Below are positions 1 through 8,873 of a stretch of DNA of 64,000 nt, piece by piece. The stretch is from JBMNMS01 sp050953445 (GTDB lineage: Bacteria > Bacillota > Clostridia > Peptostreptococcales > Anaerovoracaceae), in NCBI GenBank assembly GCA_050953445.1, contig JBMNMS010000002.1, positions 1 to 64,000 of the forward strand. The letters are read 5' to 3'. The notes beneath the pieces were generated by a model. The model was not told where the DNA came from and did no database searches. It saw only the letters and a list, made by a program, of their open reading frames with translations. Made by a program: the position numbers and the translations under genes. Positions within the stretch are counted from its first letter, which is position 1; every line of letters begins with the position of its first letter.

Positions 1-1419
1 ACTTACCGACACCTTGGTGTTTGAGCCACTCCCACTTCCACCTGTGCTGGGCTGGGTAACCGTGGCTCCGTCACCCGTGGCATTGTTTGTGGCAGTTTGA
101 CCGCCTTGAACTTCCTGATTACCTGAGGTTACGCCATCAACATCTTTATCTACTACGGTCTTGGTGTTCGGTGTTGTTACATTGGCTCCATCTCCGCCTT
201 TTTTAACTTCTACTTCTTTGACTTCCCCTTTTCCACTTACGGAAGCGTCGGAGCCGCTGATGGTAACTTTGCCTATACTGGATCCTTCATCTGCAACTAT
301 AGCAGAAGAATTTCCTGTAATATTGCCGTCTTTGACCTTGCTGCCATTGGCTATAACTATCCTGGAATTATCGCCGCTGACTTCAACCTTGTCAATATTG
401 GCTTTTTGAGCATTGGCAGTTACATCGTCACCGGCTACTTCTAATTCACCAAACCTGCCTTCCACTATCACATCGTCAGAACCATCATCAACATAGATGA
501 TTTCAACGTTTGCTCCGCCCTCAACGGCCACTCTTACCTTGCCATCCACCTTGGCCACTATAACCTTGCCTAAACTTGAGTTGCCCTTGATAAGGATGGA
601 GTTTTCACCGCCGCCTCTTACCACGGTTCTGCCGGTTACAGTAACACCATCCAAAGTTACATCACCTTCGCCTACTCCATCTGCTATTATAAGGTCTCCG
701 TTGATAGTCACGTTCCTAAGAGTCACATCCGACGAACGTACAAGTACATTGCCCTTCGTAACAACTTCCGTAACTTCCCCCGGACTTACAATATATTGCT
801 TAACAAGGTTATCCATTACCACTGCAAACTCTGCTCTGCTTATATTGGCTTTTGGATTTATCTTGCCTCCCGATCCTTGTACATAACCGGCAGTCACCAT
901 GGCAGAAAGGCTATTTTCTGCCCAGGCAGCAACCTGCCCCTTATCTGTAAAGCTATTTAATCCACCGGTACCTTCCGATGTTATCTTAAAAGCTCTTGCA
1001 AGAACGGTAAAGGCTTCCTGTCTTGTAATCCCATCCTCTGGACGCATTTTGTTATCCTTCATAAAGGTTCCCATCATCACAGCCTTTGCTATATCATCCG
1101 CATACCATGAAGTGGCGGCCACATCGGTAACTCCACCTAAGCCTGCCTTTTTTACTGCCCCAAAGGCACGGTTTACTACCGCTGCCATCTCAGCCCTTTT
1201 AATAGGTGCCGTTGCTTTAATGAGCAGCTTATCCCCTTCTGCATAACCCTTTAAAAGTCCATTAGCAACAGCCTTTTCCAAAGCCGAAGTGGACCAATTG
1301 TTGGGCATGTCGGAAAAAATTTCTCCCCCCTGTTTGTCCAGCGCAAAAGCTCCTGCCGGCATCAATGTTAAGACCAATAGTGCTGACAAAACAATAGTAA
1401 AAACTTTTTTAGCTTTCAT
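1..1419 (-). CDS. SLH-domain surface protein, C-terminus cut by window edge
   Basis: Reads from an ATG at 1419 leftwards off the window, 473 codons open throughout. The start has a strong ribosome-binding site (AGGAGGA) just upstream. Residues 1-26 form a signal peptide ending in an Ala-rich stretch. Three SLH-type segments follow to about residue 200 (patterns such as WYADDIAKAV and ISRAEFAVVM), which in the family bind secondary cell-wall polymer and fix the protein to the envelope. The rest is a run of short Val/Gly/Asp-rich beta repeats (GDLIIADG, GDNSRIVIANG-like), probably a beta-helix or stacked beta solenoid, then a Thr/Gly/Asn-rich low-complexity stretch at the window edge. It lies 25 bases after the receiver-like gene on the same strand, so they probably share a transcript. 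The ligand or enzymatic role is unknown and the C-terminus is missing. Confidence 0.85.
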   Translation of the reverse strand, partial: MKAKKVFTIVLSALLVLTLMPAGAFALDKQGGEIFSDMPNNWSTSALEKAVANGLLKGYAEGDKLLIKATAPIKRAEMAAVVNRAFGAVKKAGLGGVTDVAATSWYADDIAKAVMMGTFMKDNKMRPEDGITRQEAFTVLARAFKITSEGTGGLNSFTDKGQVAAWAENSLSAMVTAGYVQGSGGKINPKANISRAEFAVVMDNLVKQYIVSPGEVTEVVTKGNVLVRSSDVTLRNVTINGDLIIADGVGEGDVTLDGVTVTGRTVVRGGGENSILIKGNSSLGKVIVAKVDGKVRVAVEGGANVEIIYVDDGSDDVIVEGRFGELEVAGDDVTANAQKANIDKVEVSGDNSRIVIANGSKVKDGNITGNSSAIVADEGSSIGKVTISGSDASVSGKGEVKEVEVKKGGDGANVTTPNTKTVVDKDVDGVTSGNQEVQGGQTATNNATGDGATVTQPSTGGSGSGSNTKVSVS

Positions 1420-1444
1420 AGTGTCCTCCTCCTTTGTAGTCTTT

Positions 1445-1825
1445 TTACATACTTTGAATTACTGCTGCCATGTATTCACCGGAAACCGTACCATAGAAAA
1501 AGGCATCTATGAGATTTTGATGCTTGGCCTTCTTTACATTTTCGGCTGCCTCTGGATGAGAATTTTCATCTACCAGCAAAGCTATTTTGCAGTTGGGCAG
1601 TACTGTTTTAACCTCCTTGAATCTATGTAGCCAATCATCAACGGTATAGGGTGCGTAGTGGCGAACTTCGGCAAGAAGTACATCTGAATTTGTTGCGACA
1701 CAGGTTGTCTTCAGCTGTTCCAATCGATCCTCTTTAATCACGAAGAAGTCCGTATCCTTTTCAAGACATAGAAAAAGTCCGTTGGAGAACAATGTGTTAG
1801 GACTGCTAATCACAATGCTTTTCAT
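1445..1825 (-). CDS. Receiver-like (pseudo-receiver) protein, 126 aa
   Basis: A stand-alone protein whose alternating beta/alpha pattern fits a CheY-type receiver: beta1 SIVISSPN, beta3 DVLLAEV, beta4 KIALLVDE, and a final helix. The usual acidic pair after beta1 is replaced by Ser-Pro, the phospho-acceptor position reads Glu (about residue 53) and the conserved Lys after beta5 is not visible (AFFYGT). It is therefore likely a non-phosphorylated or constitutively acidic receiver fold; that is inference from motif inspection only. There is no output domain. It sits immediately upstream of the SLH gene on the same strand and could act on its expression or on a partner elsewhere. Homology to receivers is moderate and the function is unknown. 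Confidence 0.6.
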   Translation of the reverse strand: MKSIVISSPNTLFSNGLFLCLEKDTDFFVIKEDRLEQLKTTCVATNSDVLLAEVRHYAPYTVDDWLHRFKEVKTVLPNCKIALLVDENSHPEAAENVKKAKHQNLIDAFFYGTVSGEYMAAVIQSM

Positions 1826-2052
1826 GCGAAATCACCCCATTTCATGGCAAAAGATACTTATTCACCGCATTTTAACAAAAATACAAATAGAATACCCCAA
1901 GCTAAAGCCTAGGTTTTTGAAACTATTCTGAATAATATTTGTTTTTGGCCAAAGAAAGATGGTGTGACCAGGAATAAGCGTAAAAGATTGAGATTTGTTG
2001 CAGGGAATATGATAACATGTGGAGCAAGAAGTGTATTTTAAGGAGAAAGACT

Positions 2053-2643
2053 ATGATCGAAACAATATCATCCAGGCGAAGCATAAGGAAATATAAAAGG
2101 AAGGAGGTACCAAGGGAAATCATAGAACAGGTTTTAAAGGCAGCAATTTTGGCTCCATCATCAAAAAACAGACAACCTTGGAAATTCATAGTGGTCACAG
2201 GCGAATCGAAAAAAGATATGTTGTCTTATTTTAAGAGAGGAATAGAGCTGGAAGAAAAGGGGGAGGGGTTGCTTCCAAATAGCAGACAGCATTTGAACTC
2301 GGCCAAATATTCGATGAGGATTATGGAAGAAGCTCCTGTGGTGGTGTTCGTTTTAAATCCTATAGGGTTTGGAATGAATAGAACTCTTAACATTGAGGAA
2401 AGGGTTTCTGAAATATGCAACATTCAATCGATTGGCGCGGCGCTACAAAATATGACCCTTATGGCTACTGACCTTGGGATGGGGAGCCTATGGATATGCG
2501 ATATTTTTTTTGCATATAGGGAGTTGGAAAAATGGCTGGGTACGGGTGAACAATTGGTCGCTGCCATGGCACTTGGATATGCCGATGAAAAACCCGCCCC
2601 CAGGCCTCGCTATGAAATGGAGGATATAGTGAAATGGATATAG
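2053..2643 (+). CDS. Nitroreductase-family flavoprotein
   Basis: A 196-residue protein of the FMN-dependent nitroreductase family. The N-terminus shows the family phosphate-binding pattern (SSRRSIRKYKRKEVP) and the APSSKNRQPWKFIVV motif that contacts FMN; the C-terminal half has the Gly-rich LGMGSLWICD segment. Family members reduce nitro compounds, quinones or other electrophiles with NAD(P)H, usually as dimers in the cytoplasm; the substrate cannot be told from sequence. The ATG at 2053 is chosen over an upstream ATG at 2017 because AAGGAGAAAG precedes it. It is divergent from the receiver-like gene and 34 bases upstream of an SLH gene. It is one of three distinct nitroreductase-family genes in this window. 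Confidence 0.85.
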   Translation: MIETISSRRSIRKYKRKEVPREIIEQVLKAAILAPSSKNRQPWKFIVVTGESKKDMLSYFKRGIELEEKGEGLLPNSRQHLNSAKYSMRIMEEAPVVVFVLNPIGFGMNRTLNIEERVSEICNIQSIGAALQNMTLMATDLGMGSLWICDIFFAYRELEKWLGTGEQLVAAMALGYADEKPAPRPRYEMEDIVKWI

Positions 2644-2677
2644 CATTTGGACAGATGATGAATCTTAGGAGGAAGAG

Positions 2678-5542
2678 ATGAAAAAACGATTTTTGTCTAT
2701 ATTATTGATCTTTGCAATGCTTACGACCTTGTTTCCAGTTGCTGCATTAGGCTTAAATGGGGAGATGCCATTTAATGATGTGTCCCAAGGCTGGTATTAT
2801 GACTCGGTAGGTTATGTATATGAAAAGGGGATTATGTCCGGTGTATCAGATAAGCTTTTCAGTCCGAATTCTAACCTTACCCGGGGACAACTATGTCAAA
2901 TCCTTTATAATATGGAGGGGGCTCCATCAGTTAAAGGTAACAGATTTACGGATGTTGACGATTCCGCCTGGTATTTTAAAGCTGTGAATTGGGCTGCCAC
3001 CAATGACATTGTGGGTGGTGTTGGAGATGGATTATTTAGTCCGGAGAAGTCAATTACCCGTGAACAGATGGTTACCATACTATACCGATATGCTGATTTT
3101 AAGGGATATGATGTTAGCGACACCGTTAGTCTGTCCGATTACAGTGATGCTGATAGAATTAGTCCCTGGGCTCAGACAGGAATGCAGTGGGCAATCGGGC
3201 GTACAATTGTTACCGGTACCACAGATACTAAAATCACTCCAGCAGGAACGGCCACACGGGCCCAGGTTGCCACAATATTAATGCGCTTTCATAACTATAT
3301 TCAGGCATTGCAGGATTTTTTAGATAAGGATATGAAAGACTTTCAGGATTATAAGGTAATTAACTTCGATAAATCCACTGAGACAAACTTTGCAGTGCTT
3401 AGGGAGGAGGCTGTTATTGCGGAAAAAAGCGGATCTGTTAACCAATTGATAAAGTATGACGAAAAAGAAGGCATTTACGTATTTTCTAACATAGACGATA
3501 GGATATCCAACCTTAAAAAGGGAGATATCTTTTATACCAAGTATGGATCAGGTGATGATGAATATTTGCTAATGAAGATCGGTTCTATTGCAATAGATGG
3601 GACAACCGCCACTTTAACAGAAGGAAGGGCAGATATTTCAGACTACTTTGAATACATAGATGTAGATATGCAAATCCATGTTTCGGATAAGGATTGGATT
3701 TTATCGGGTATGGATGTTGATGGTTATTCGGATGAAGGTGTGACAGTGGCCTTAGTAGGTGAAGGGGATGTAGGGTATAATGATAGTGAAATAATTAGCA
3801 AGGTAGGGCCTTTGGAGGCAAATGCCGGCTCTCAAATGGTTAACCTTCTAAAGAAGGCTGGTGGCAGCGCATCCACGGAGTTTGAGTTCGGATACACAAA
3901 TCCTGAAAAGACTCTTAGCCTTACAGCTAATGCAAAGTTGACGCTGGAAGTGCAGATTCGCTATGACAAAATAATTCTTGATATTAATCAGATTAAAATT
4001 ACGGTTGAAAACAACTGTGTTGTAAAAGGAAAAATCAGTGGTAATCTGACAGGTAAAGAAGATACCAAGAAGGTAAAGTTAGGGGAAGCCTCAGTTCCTG
4101 TCGGCAGTACGGGAATTTTTGTCGATATGGAAGTGAGTTTTATAATAGATGTAGATGCATCGGTCAGCGGTACCTTCACAGGGCAATTCACTTCTAAAAC
4201 CGGAACGCTTTATGTAAATAAAAAACCACAGAATATTAGGGAATCTAAGGCAGATCTTTATGCTACCATGGAGGGTAGTTTCAACATATCTACCGGTATA
4301 GAGGTGTCCGCCGATGTGAATTTCTTAAAGGTTGTAAATTTGGGATTCGATTCGGAAGGAGGTATTGAAATAGATGCAAAATCCGATAATATTAAAGTCT
4401 CTACCGATAAATCGGTAAAGCATTTATGCCTTGTTTGTGTCGAAGGTCATACGGATTTCTATTTTAAAATTAAATTCAAGGTAACTCTTGGAGCAAGCGA
4501 TGCACTGAAATGGGAGCTAGTAAAATGGACTCCTGTAAAAGCGAAGATATTCCTAAATGATTTTTATATTTCTGTGTTCTCAAAAAACTCCAGCTTGGAG
4601 TTTGGATGGGGGAAGTGCCCACATAAACAGTATTTGGCCACGATTACAATAGTGGGTGAGAATGATAAAAAGATTCCAAATGCAAAGATAGAATTTACAA
4701 ATCAAGGGGACGGATATATTGCGAACTATGGGACTACCGATACCAGCGGAGTGTATAGCACATACTGTTCTAACGGGACATATGACATCTTTGTCCATGG
4801 GATTGATGGCTATGAAAATCAAAAAGTTTCAATGAAGGTAGACGGAAAAGCGGTTTATGATAGAATTGAACTGGTTCAAAAATCCGATGGAATGTATACC
4901 ATATATGTCAACACATCTGAACAGTTAGAAGCCGCAATTGGATCAAATAGACGAATAATACTAAATGAGGGTACATATGTTTTCTCTTATAATCTTTTGA
5001 TAGAAGATGCGGAAAATTTATTCCTAGAGGGAAAAGGGAAAGCAAAACTTGTTTCCACCTATGATGATGTGGTGCTGTATTTATCAGCAGGGAAAAATGT
5101 TAAACTGAAAAATCTGTATTTGGGTCATGACGCTAACCTTTTTGCCTCGTGTTCCAGTGGAGTATTAAATGTAAGCCGATGTAGTAATGTACAATTAGAT
5201 AACTGTGAAATATATGGGTGTGGTGTAGAGGGTATAAATGCTTATGATAGCCACTTGAAGATAGTGAATTCTACCATCAGGGATTGCTCATACAATATAG
5301 CTTCATTTGGGCAATGTAAAGCGACTTTTGAGAATTGCAAGTTTCTTAGAAACGGTTATTTAATTCCCAAGGAGTCATGGGCGAATGAAGTTGCAGCATT
5401 TTCTCTATGGGGCAACTCATCCCTTACATTACAGGATTGCTTGTTTAAGGATAATTACAATCTTGTCTTTACCAAAGACATGGAGGGAGATTCTTTTGTA
5501 AAAGAAAAAGGATGTACCTTTACAAGTAATGGTTGGAAATAA
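2678..5542 (+). CDS. SLH-domain protein with C-terminal right-handed beta-helix
   Basis: 954 residues. A signal peptide (1 to about 25) precedes three SLH repeats between about 30 and 210, each with the typical aromatic-rich start and TRGQ/TREQ/TRAQ core. The middle (about 215-680) is predicted beta-rich and carries no motif I recognise. A short segment at about 690-740 resembles a carboxypeptidase-regulatory or Cna-B-like sandwich (TTDTSGVYSTYCSNGTYDIF). The last 210 residues are Asn/Cys/Gly-rich short beta repeats typical of right-handed parallel beta-helices (NVKLKNLYLG, NVQLDNCEIYG, LKIVNSTIRDC). SLH domains anchor proteins non-covalently to cell-wall polymers; beta-helix domains often bind or cleave polysaccharides, but catalytic residues are not evident. 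Ribosome-binding site GGAGGAAGAG supports the start. Confidence 0.85.
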   Translation: MKKRFLSILLIFAMLTTLFPVAALGLNGEMPFNDVSQGWYYDSVGYVYEKGIMSGVSDKLFSPNSNLTRGQLCQILYNMEGAPSVKGNRFTDVDDSAWYFKAVNWAATNDIVGGVGDGLFSPEKSITREQMVTILYRYADFKGYDVSDTVSLSDYSDADRISPWAQTGMQWAIGRTIVTGTTDTKITPAGTATRAQVATILMRFHNYIQALQDFLDKDMKDFQDYKVINFDKSTETNFAVLREEAVIAEKSGSVNQLIKYDEKEGIYVFSNIDDRISNLKKGDIFYTKYGSGDDEYLLMKIGSIAIDGTTATLTEGRADISDYFEYIDVDMQIHVSDKDWILSGMDVDGYSDEGVTVALVGEGDVGYNDSEIISKVGPLEANAGSQMVNLLKKAGGSASTEFEFGYTNPEKTLSLTANAKLTLEVQIRYDKIILDINQIKITVENNCVVKGKISGNLTGKEDTKKVKLGEASVPVGSTGIFVDMEVSFIIDVDASVSGTFTGQFTSKTGTLYVNKKPQNIRESKADLYATMEGSFNISTGIEVSADVNFLKVVNLGFDSEGGIEIDAKSDNIKVSTDKSVKHLCLVCVEGHTDFYFKIKFKVTLGASDALKWELVKWTPVKAKIFLNDFYISVFSKNSSLEFGWGKCPHKQYLATITIVGENDKKIPNAKIEFTNQGDGYIANYGTTDTSGVYSTYCSNGTYDIFVHGIDGYENQKVSMKVDGKAVYDRIELVQKSDGMYTIYVNTSEQLEAAIGSNRRIILNEGTYVFSYNLLIEDAENLFLEGKGKAKLVSTYDDVVLYLSAGKNVKLKNLYLGHDANLFASCSSGVLNVSRCSNVQLDNCEIYGCGVEGINAYDSHLKIVNSTIRDCSYNIASFGQCKATFENCKFLRNGYLIPKESWANEVAAFSLWGNSSLTLQDCLFKDNYNLVFTKDMEGDSFVKEKGCTFTSNGWK

Positions 5543-5577
5543 TATGTGAAAATCTTTGAGCTGAAACCTTGTAAGAA

Positions 5578-5607
5578 TTGATTTAATATATTGATTTAGG
5601 ATATAAT
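5578..5607 (+). promoter_or_regulatory. SigA-type promoter of the BusR-like regulator
   Basis: TTGATT, an 18-base spacer and a perfect TATAAT at 5602-5607. Transcription would start near 5614, downstream of the ATG at 5610, which argues that the gene begins at the TTG at 5661. Confidence 0.6.
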
Positions 5608-5660
5608 CGATGCGATGGTGTAAACGTTTTAATAGTATACTCACAAAGGAAGTGCTTATT

Positions 5661-6281
5661 TTGAAAGACTATGTAGTTCCTCCAATGTATTCTCAAATTG
5701 CTCTTGATATTGCGCTGAGGATTTCCAGGGGAGATTTGAAGGAAAATACAAAAATTTATGGCAGATCGATTATGGCGTCAGAATATGGCGTTTCACCCGA
5801 AACCATCCGACGGGCTGTGAAGCTTCTGGAAGATATGAAAATAGTTGAAGTTAAGCAAAACAGCGGGGTTATCATACTTTCAGCAGAAAATGCAATAAAA
5901 TATGTGGAAAGATTTCATTCGCAAAACGATGTACGCACTATGAGAAGGCAGCTTAAAAAATTGATGGATGAGCAAGAGGCTCTGGGCAAGAAAATAGTGG
6001 AGTTAGCCGGTTCCATCGTAAGAATAAATGAAAAATTTTCCGAGTCCAATCCCTTTGTTAATTATGAGATTGACGTTCCTTCTCAATCCTCATTAATAGG
6101 ACAAACCCTGGGGGAATTAAAGTTTTGGCAACAGACTGCAGCTACGGTAATTGCTATACGGAGGGATGAGAGGATAATACTATCCCCCGGGCCCTACGCT
6201 ACCTTACAGCCGGGGGACACCCTTATTTTTGTAGGGGATATTCCCTGTGTAGAAACTGTTACAGCTTTTATCAACAGCTGA
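5661..6281 (+). CDS. BusR-like GntR/RCK_C transcriptional regulator
   Basis: A 206-residue regulator. Residues 1-72 are a GntR-type winged helix (ASEYGVSPETIRRAVKLLED), about 80-120 a coiled coil (RRQLKKLMDEQEALGKK), and about 135-206 an RCK_C/TrkA-C domain. This architecture is that of BusR, a c-di-AMP-responsive repressor of betaine uptake in Lactococcus and Streptococcus. The betaine-type ABC transporter directly downstream supports the same role here: osmolyte uptake controlled by c-di-AMP. The start is the TTG at 5661, preceded by AAAGGAAG eight bases upstream; the ATG at 5610 lies before the predicted transcription start. A hairpin terminator follows at 6295, so the regulator has its own transcript. 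Effector and target are inferred from family and context. Confidence 0.8.
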   Translation: MKDYVVPPMYSQIALDIALRISRGDLKENTKIYGRSIMASEYGVSPETIRRAVKLLEDMKIVEVKQNSGVIILSAENAIKYVERFHSQNDVRTMRRQLKKLMDEQEALGKKIVELAGSIVRINEKFSESNPFVNYEIDVPSQSSLIGQTLGELKFWQQTAATVIAIRRDERIILSPGPYATLQPGDTLIFVGDIPCVETVTAFINS

Positions 6282-6294
6282 ACAATTTAGGGAT

Positions 6295-6330
6295 AAAAAG
6301 GCATGCTTAAAAAAGGCGTGCTTTTTTATT
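6295..6330 (+). terminator. Intrinsic terminator after the BusR-like gene
   Basis: A 12-bp stem (AAAAAGGCATGC with GCGTGCTTTTTT, two G-T pairs) closes on a 9-base loop and ends in a run of T. It separates the regulator from the transporter operon. Confidence 0.8.
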
Positions 6331-6359
6331 TGCTAAAATTCTAATGTAATATTGAACTG

Positions 6360-6388
6360 TTGACATCTGACAACTTATAATTTAGAAT
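6360..6388 (+). promoter_or_regulatory. SigA-type promoter of the opuC-like operon
   Basis: A perfect TTGACA at 6360-6365 and TAGAAT at 6383-6388 with a 17-base spacer. An alternative pair, TTGAAC at 6352 and TATAAT at 6376 with 18 bases, overlaps it. The TGACA-TC-TGACA direct repeat at 6361-6372 overlaps the -35 and could be a regulator site, but I cannot confirm that. Confidence 0.65.
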
Positions 6389-6438
6389 AGGGTTGTTACA
6401 AAAACTGAATGTTAAAAACATGTATTGTGAGGATTATC

Positions 6439-7578
6439 ATGATTAAGTTTCAAAACGTAATGAAGAATTATGGGGAAAAGACCGTATTAGATAATTTAAG
6501 TTTTAATATAAAACAGGGGGAACTGGTTGTGCTAATAGGCCCCAGTGGATGCGGAAAGACTACAACCCTTAGGATGATAAATAGATTGATAGAACCGGAC
6601 AGCGGCAGCGTTTATGTTGGAGAAAAGGATATCTCGAAAATTAATCCGGTGCAACTTAGGAGAACTATTGGCTATGTCATACAACAGATAGGCCTTTTTC
6701 CCCATATGACCGTTGAGCAAAATATCGCGGTGGTTCCAAAGCTATTAAAATATGAAAAAGAAAAATGGAAGGAAATTGTTAAGGAGCTTATGTCTTTAGT
6801 AGAAATGCCATATGAAGAATATGCTCATAAATACCCTTCCCAATTATCCGGTGGACAGCAGCAGAGGGTGGGTGTGCTCAGGGCCTTGGCCGCATCGCCG
6901 CCAATAGTTCTTATGGATGAACCTTTTGGAGCACTGGATCCAATCACCAGAGATACTCTACAAGAAGAGATTAAACGCATACAGCAAAAGCTGAAAAAGA
7001 CTATAATTTTTGTTACCCACGATATGGATGAAGCATTGCGTCTTGCAGATACAATAATATTTATGAATGAAGGAAAGATTCTGCAAATGGCTACACCGGA
7101 AGAACTGCTGGAAAACCCTGCACATGGAATTATCAAAGGCTTTATGGGCAGAAGGGTTGCCAATAATGGAGAGAATGGAATCCCAAAACTGTATGCCGAA
7201 GATTTTATGAGAACAAGGGTACTTACGGTTCCCAAAACCAGCAAAACCTTAGAGTGCATTGACAAAATGGCAAGACGTGATGTGAATTCACTTATCGTCT
7301 TGGATGATGATGGAACATATGCAGGAACGGTGTCAATCGAAACCATAAAGGCTCGTGGAAAAGCAGGCAGGGAGATAGGAGAATTAGTATCTCGAAAGGC
7401 TATCACCGTTAACCGCAAGGAGGACGCAAAAGAGGCTTTTGACAAGTTGCTTGAGACCTCCTCGGATTATTTAATCGTGTTAAACGATGATTCCACAGTT
7501 GCCGGATTGATAACGAGAACCAGCATGGCTAAGGCTTTAGGGGAGGCCTTATGGGGTGACTTGGAGGTTGAAAACTGA
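6439..7578 (+). CDS. opuCA: Glycine betaine/choline ABC transporter ATPase with CBS domains
   Basis: 379 residues. The ABC domain carries Walker A (GPSGCGKTT), signature LSGGQQQR and Walker B (IVLMDEPFGALDP). The C-terminal 120 residues form two CBS domains (FMRTRVLTVP and ISRKAITVNR-like starts), as in OpuCA/ProV ATPases, where CBS domains sense ionic strength or bind c-di-AMP. It powers uptake of a quaternary-ammonium osmolyte through the two permeases encoded next. The ATG at 6439 is preferred over one at 6409 because GAGGA lies upstream and the protein then begins at the usual MIKFQNV point. The stop codon overlaps the next start by one base, showing tight translational coupling. Confidence 0.9.
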   Translation: MIKFQNVMKNYGEKTVLDNLSFNIKQGELVVLIGPSGCGKTTTLRMINRLIEPDSGSVYVGEKDISKINPVQLRRTIGYVIQQIGLFPHMTVEQNIAVVPKLLKYEKEKWKEIVKELMSLVEMPYEEYAHKYPSQLSGGQQQRVGVLRALAASPPIVLMDEPFGALDPITRDTLQEEIKRIQQKLKKTIIFVTHDMDEALRLADTIIFMNEGKILQMATPEELLENPAHGIIKGFMGRRVANNGENGIPKLYAEDFMRTRVLTVPKTSKTLECIDKMARRDVNSLIVLDDDGTYAGTVSIETIKARGKAGREIGELVSRKAITVNRKEDAKEAFDKLLETSSDYLIVLNDDSTVAGLITRTSMAKALGEALWGDLEVEN

Positions 7579-8213
7579 TGTACATGATTCACTGGATTTT
7601 AGAAATGCTTCCCCAAATAAATAAAGGGTTATTGCGCCATCTGGAATTAGTAGGCCTTTCCTTGCTATTTGCCATAATTATTACAATTCCATTGGCAGTT
7701 TTTCTTTCTCGTAATAGGTCTATCGCGCGATATGTATTGGCCTTGGCCGGGGTTATTCAAACAATACCGGGTCTGGTTATGTTAGGGTTGTTTTTGATTT
7801 TTTTCGGCATAGGCAAGTGGCCCGCAGTGGCTGTGTTGACATTGTATGCGATTCTTCCTTTGCTTCAAAATACCTACACTGGGCTGACGGAGGTGAATAG
7901 CGCATATATTGAAGCTGCGAAAGGTATAGGGATGAGCAATGGGCAGAGGTTATTTAAAGTGGAATTTCCTTTAGCTATTCCGTCCATAATCGGCGGGCTT
8001 CGTATTTCAACGATATATATCATAAGCTGGGCAACTCTTGCAGCGTTAAACGGTGCCGGTGGTTTGGGCGATCTTATATGGACAGGGCTTTCAACATACA
8101 AATCACAGTATATATTGGCCGGCGCAATCCCGTCTGCCCTATTGGCAATAACTGCAAGTTGGCTTATAGGGGGTATGCAAAGGTTGTTAACGCCTAAGGG
8201 ATTAAGGGGGTAG
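7578..8213 (+). CDS. opuCB: Glycine betaine/choline ABC transporter permease 1
   Basis: 211 residues with about five to six hydrophobic helices and the binding-protein-dependent transport signature (EAAKGIGMSNGQRLFKVEFP) that docks on the ATPase. This is the OpuCB/ProW-like permease class that lacks a fused binding domain. It forms the membrane channel with the second permease. The ATG shares one base with the opuCA stop codon. The substrate class (betaine, choline, carnitine or similar) is inferred from the whole operon, not from residues in this subunit. Confidence 0.9.
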   Translation: MYMIHWILEMLPQINKGLLRHLELVGLSLLFAIIITIPLAVFLSRNRSIARYVLALAGVIQTIPGLVMLGLFLIFFGIGKWPAVAVLTLYAILPLLQNTYTGLTEVNSAYIEAAKGIGMSNGQRLFKVEFPLAIPSIIGGLRISTIYIISWATLAALNGAGGLGDLIWTGLSTYKSQYILAGAIPSALLAITASWLIGGMQRLLTPKGLRG

Positions 8214-8217
8214 ATTT

Positions 8218-8817
8218 ATGATTAAGCTATTAGCTCCTACCATAGAACATATGGGAATTGTGCTTATGGCTATGTCTATAGCTATAGCTATAAGCGTTAT
8301 AATTGGAATCATAGCATATTGGAATAGATATATCGGCTCGCCTATATTATGGGTTTCAGACATAATCCAGACCATACCTTCTTTAGCGCTGATAACCATA
8401 ATGATGATTTTGATGGGGTTGGGAAATAAGGCTATGATTGCTGCCCTGGTGCTTTACGCAATTTTCCCCATAGCCAGGAATACGGTTACCGGGCTGAATG
8501 AAGTATCGTCTGCAATACGGGATGCAGCAAAGGGCATGGGAATGTCCAAAGCGCAGCGCTTATTAAAAGTTGAGCTTCCACTGGCTTTCCCTATGATTTT
8601 CTCCGGTATTAAAATAGCCCTTGTAACATCTCTTTCAATTGCTGTTATGGGTGTTTTAATCGGAGCGGGTGGGTTAGGATATCCCATTTATAGGGGCATA
8701 CAAACACAAAATACGGGGATGATTATCGGAGCCACCATACCCGTGGTTGTAATGGCGATAGTTTTCGATTTTATTATGTCAAAGATTGAAAAAAGGCTTA
8801 TAAAACGAGCAGGATAG
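8218..8817 (+). CDS. opuCD: Glycine betaine/choline ABC transporter permease 2
   Basis: 199 residues, homologous to the preceding permease: the same order of helices and the same EAA-type loop (DAAKGMGMSKAQRLLKVELP). The pair probably arose by duplication and works as a heterodimer in the membrane. It starts four bases after the first permease stop. A 56-base gap with a strong AGGAGGAGA site then leads to the binding protein. Confidence 0.9.
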   Translation: MIKLLAPTIEHMGIVLMAMSIAIAISVIIGIIAYWNRYIGSPILWVSDIIQTIPSLALITIMMILMGLGNKAMIAALVLYAIFPIARNTVTGLNEVSSAIRDAAKGMGMSKAQRLLKVELPLAFPMIFSGIKIALVTSLSIAVMGVLIGAGGLGYPIYRGIQTQNTGMIIGATIPVVVMAIVFDFIMSKIEKRLIKRAG

Positions 8818-8873
8818 GATGGAGAATAAATCGCTTTATTGTTAAATCATTTTTAGAAAAAGGAGGAGAAAGG

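Noticed and set aside
161..1246. Plus-strand open frames over the first SLH gene
   Set aside because: They mirror a well-supported minus-strand gene with signal peptide, SLH motifs and ribosome-binding site; the plus frames are Pro/Ser/Thr-rich and have no start signals.
5610..5660. ATG start for the BusR-like gene
   Set aside because: It lies before the expected transcription start and lacks a ribosome-binding site; TTG at 5661 fits better.
6825..7445. Long minus-strand frame opposite opuCA
   Set aside because: Antisense to conserved ABC and CBS motifs; Ser-rich composition typical of reverse frames.
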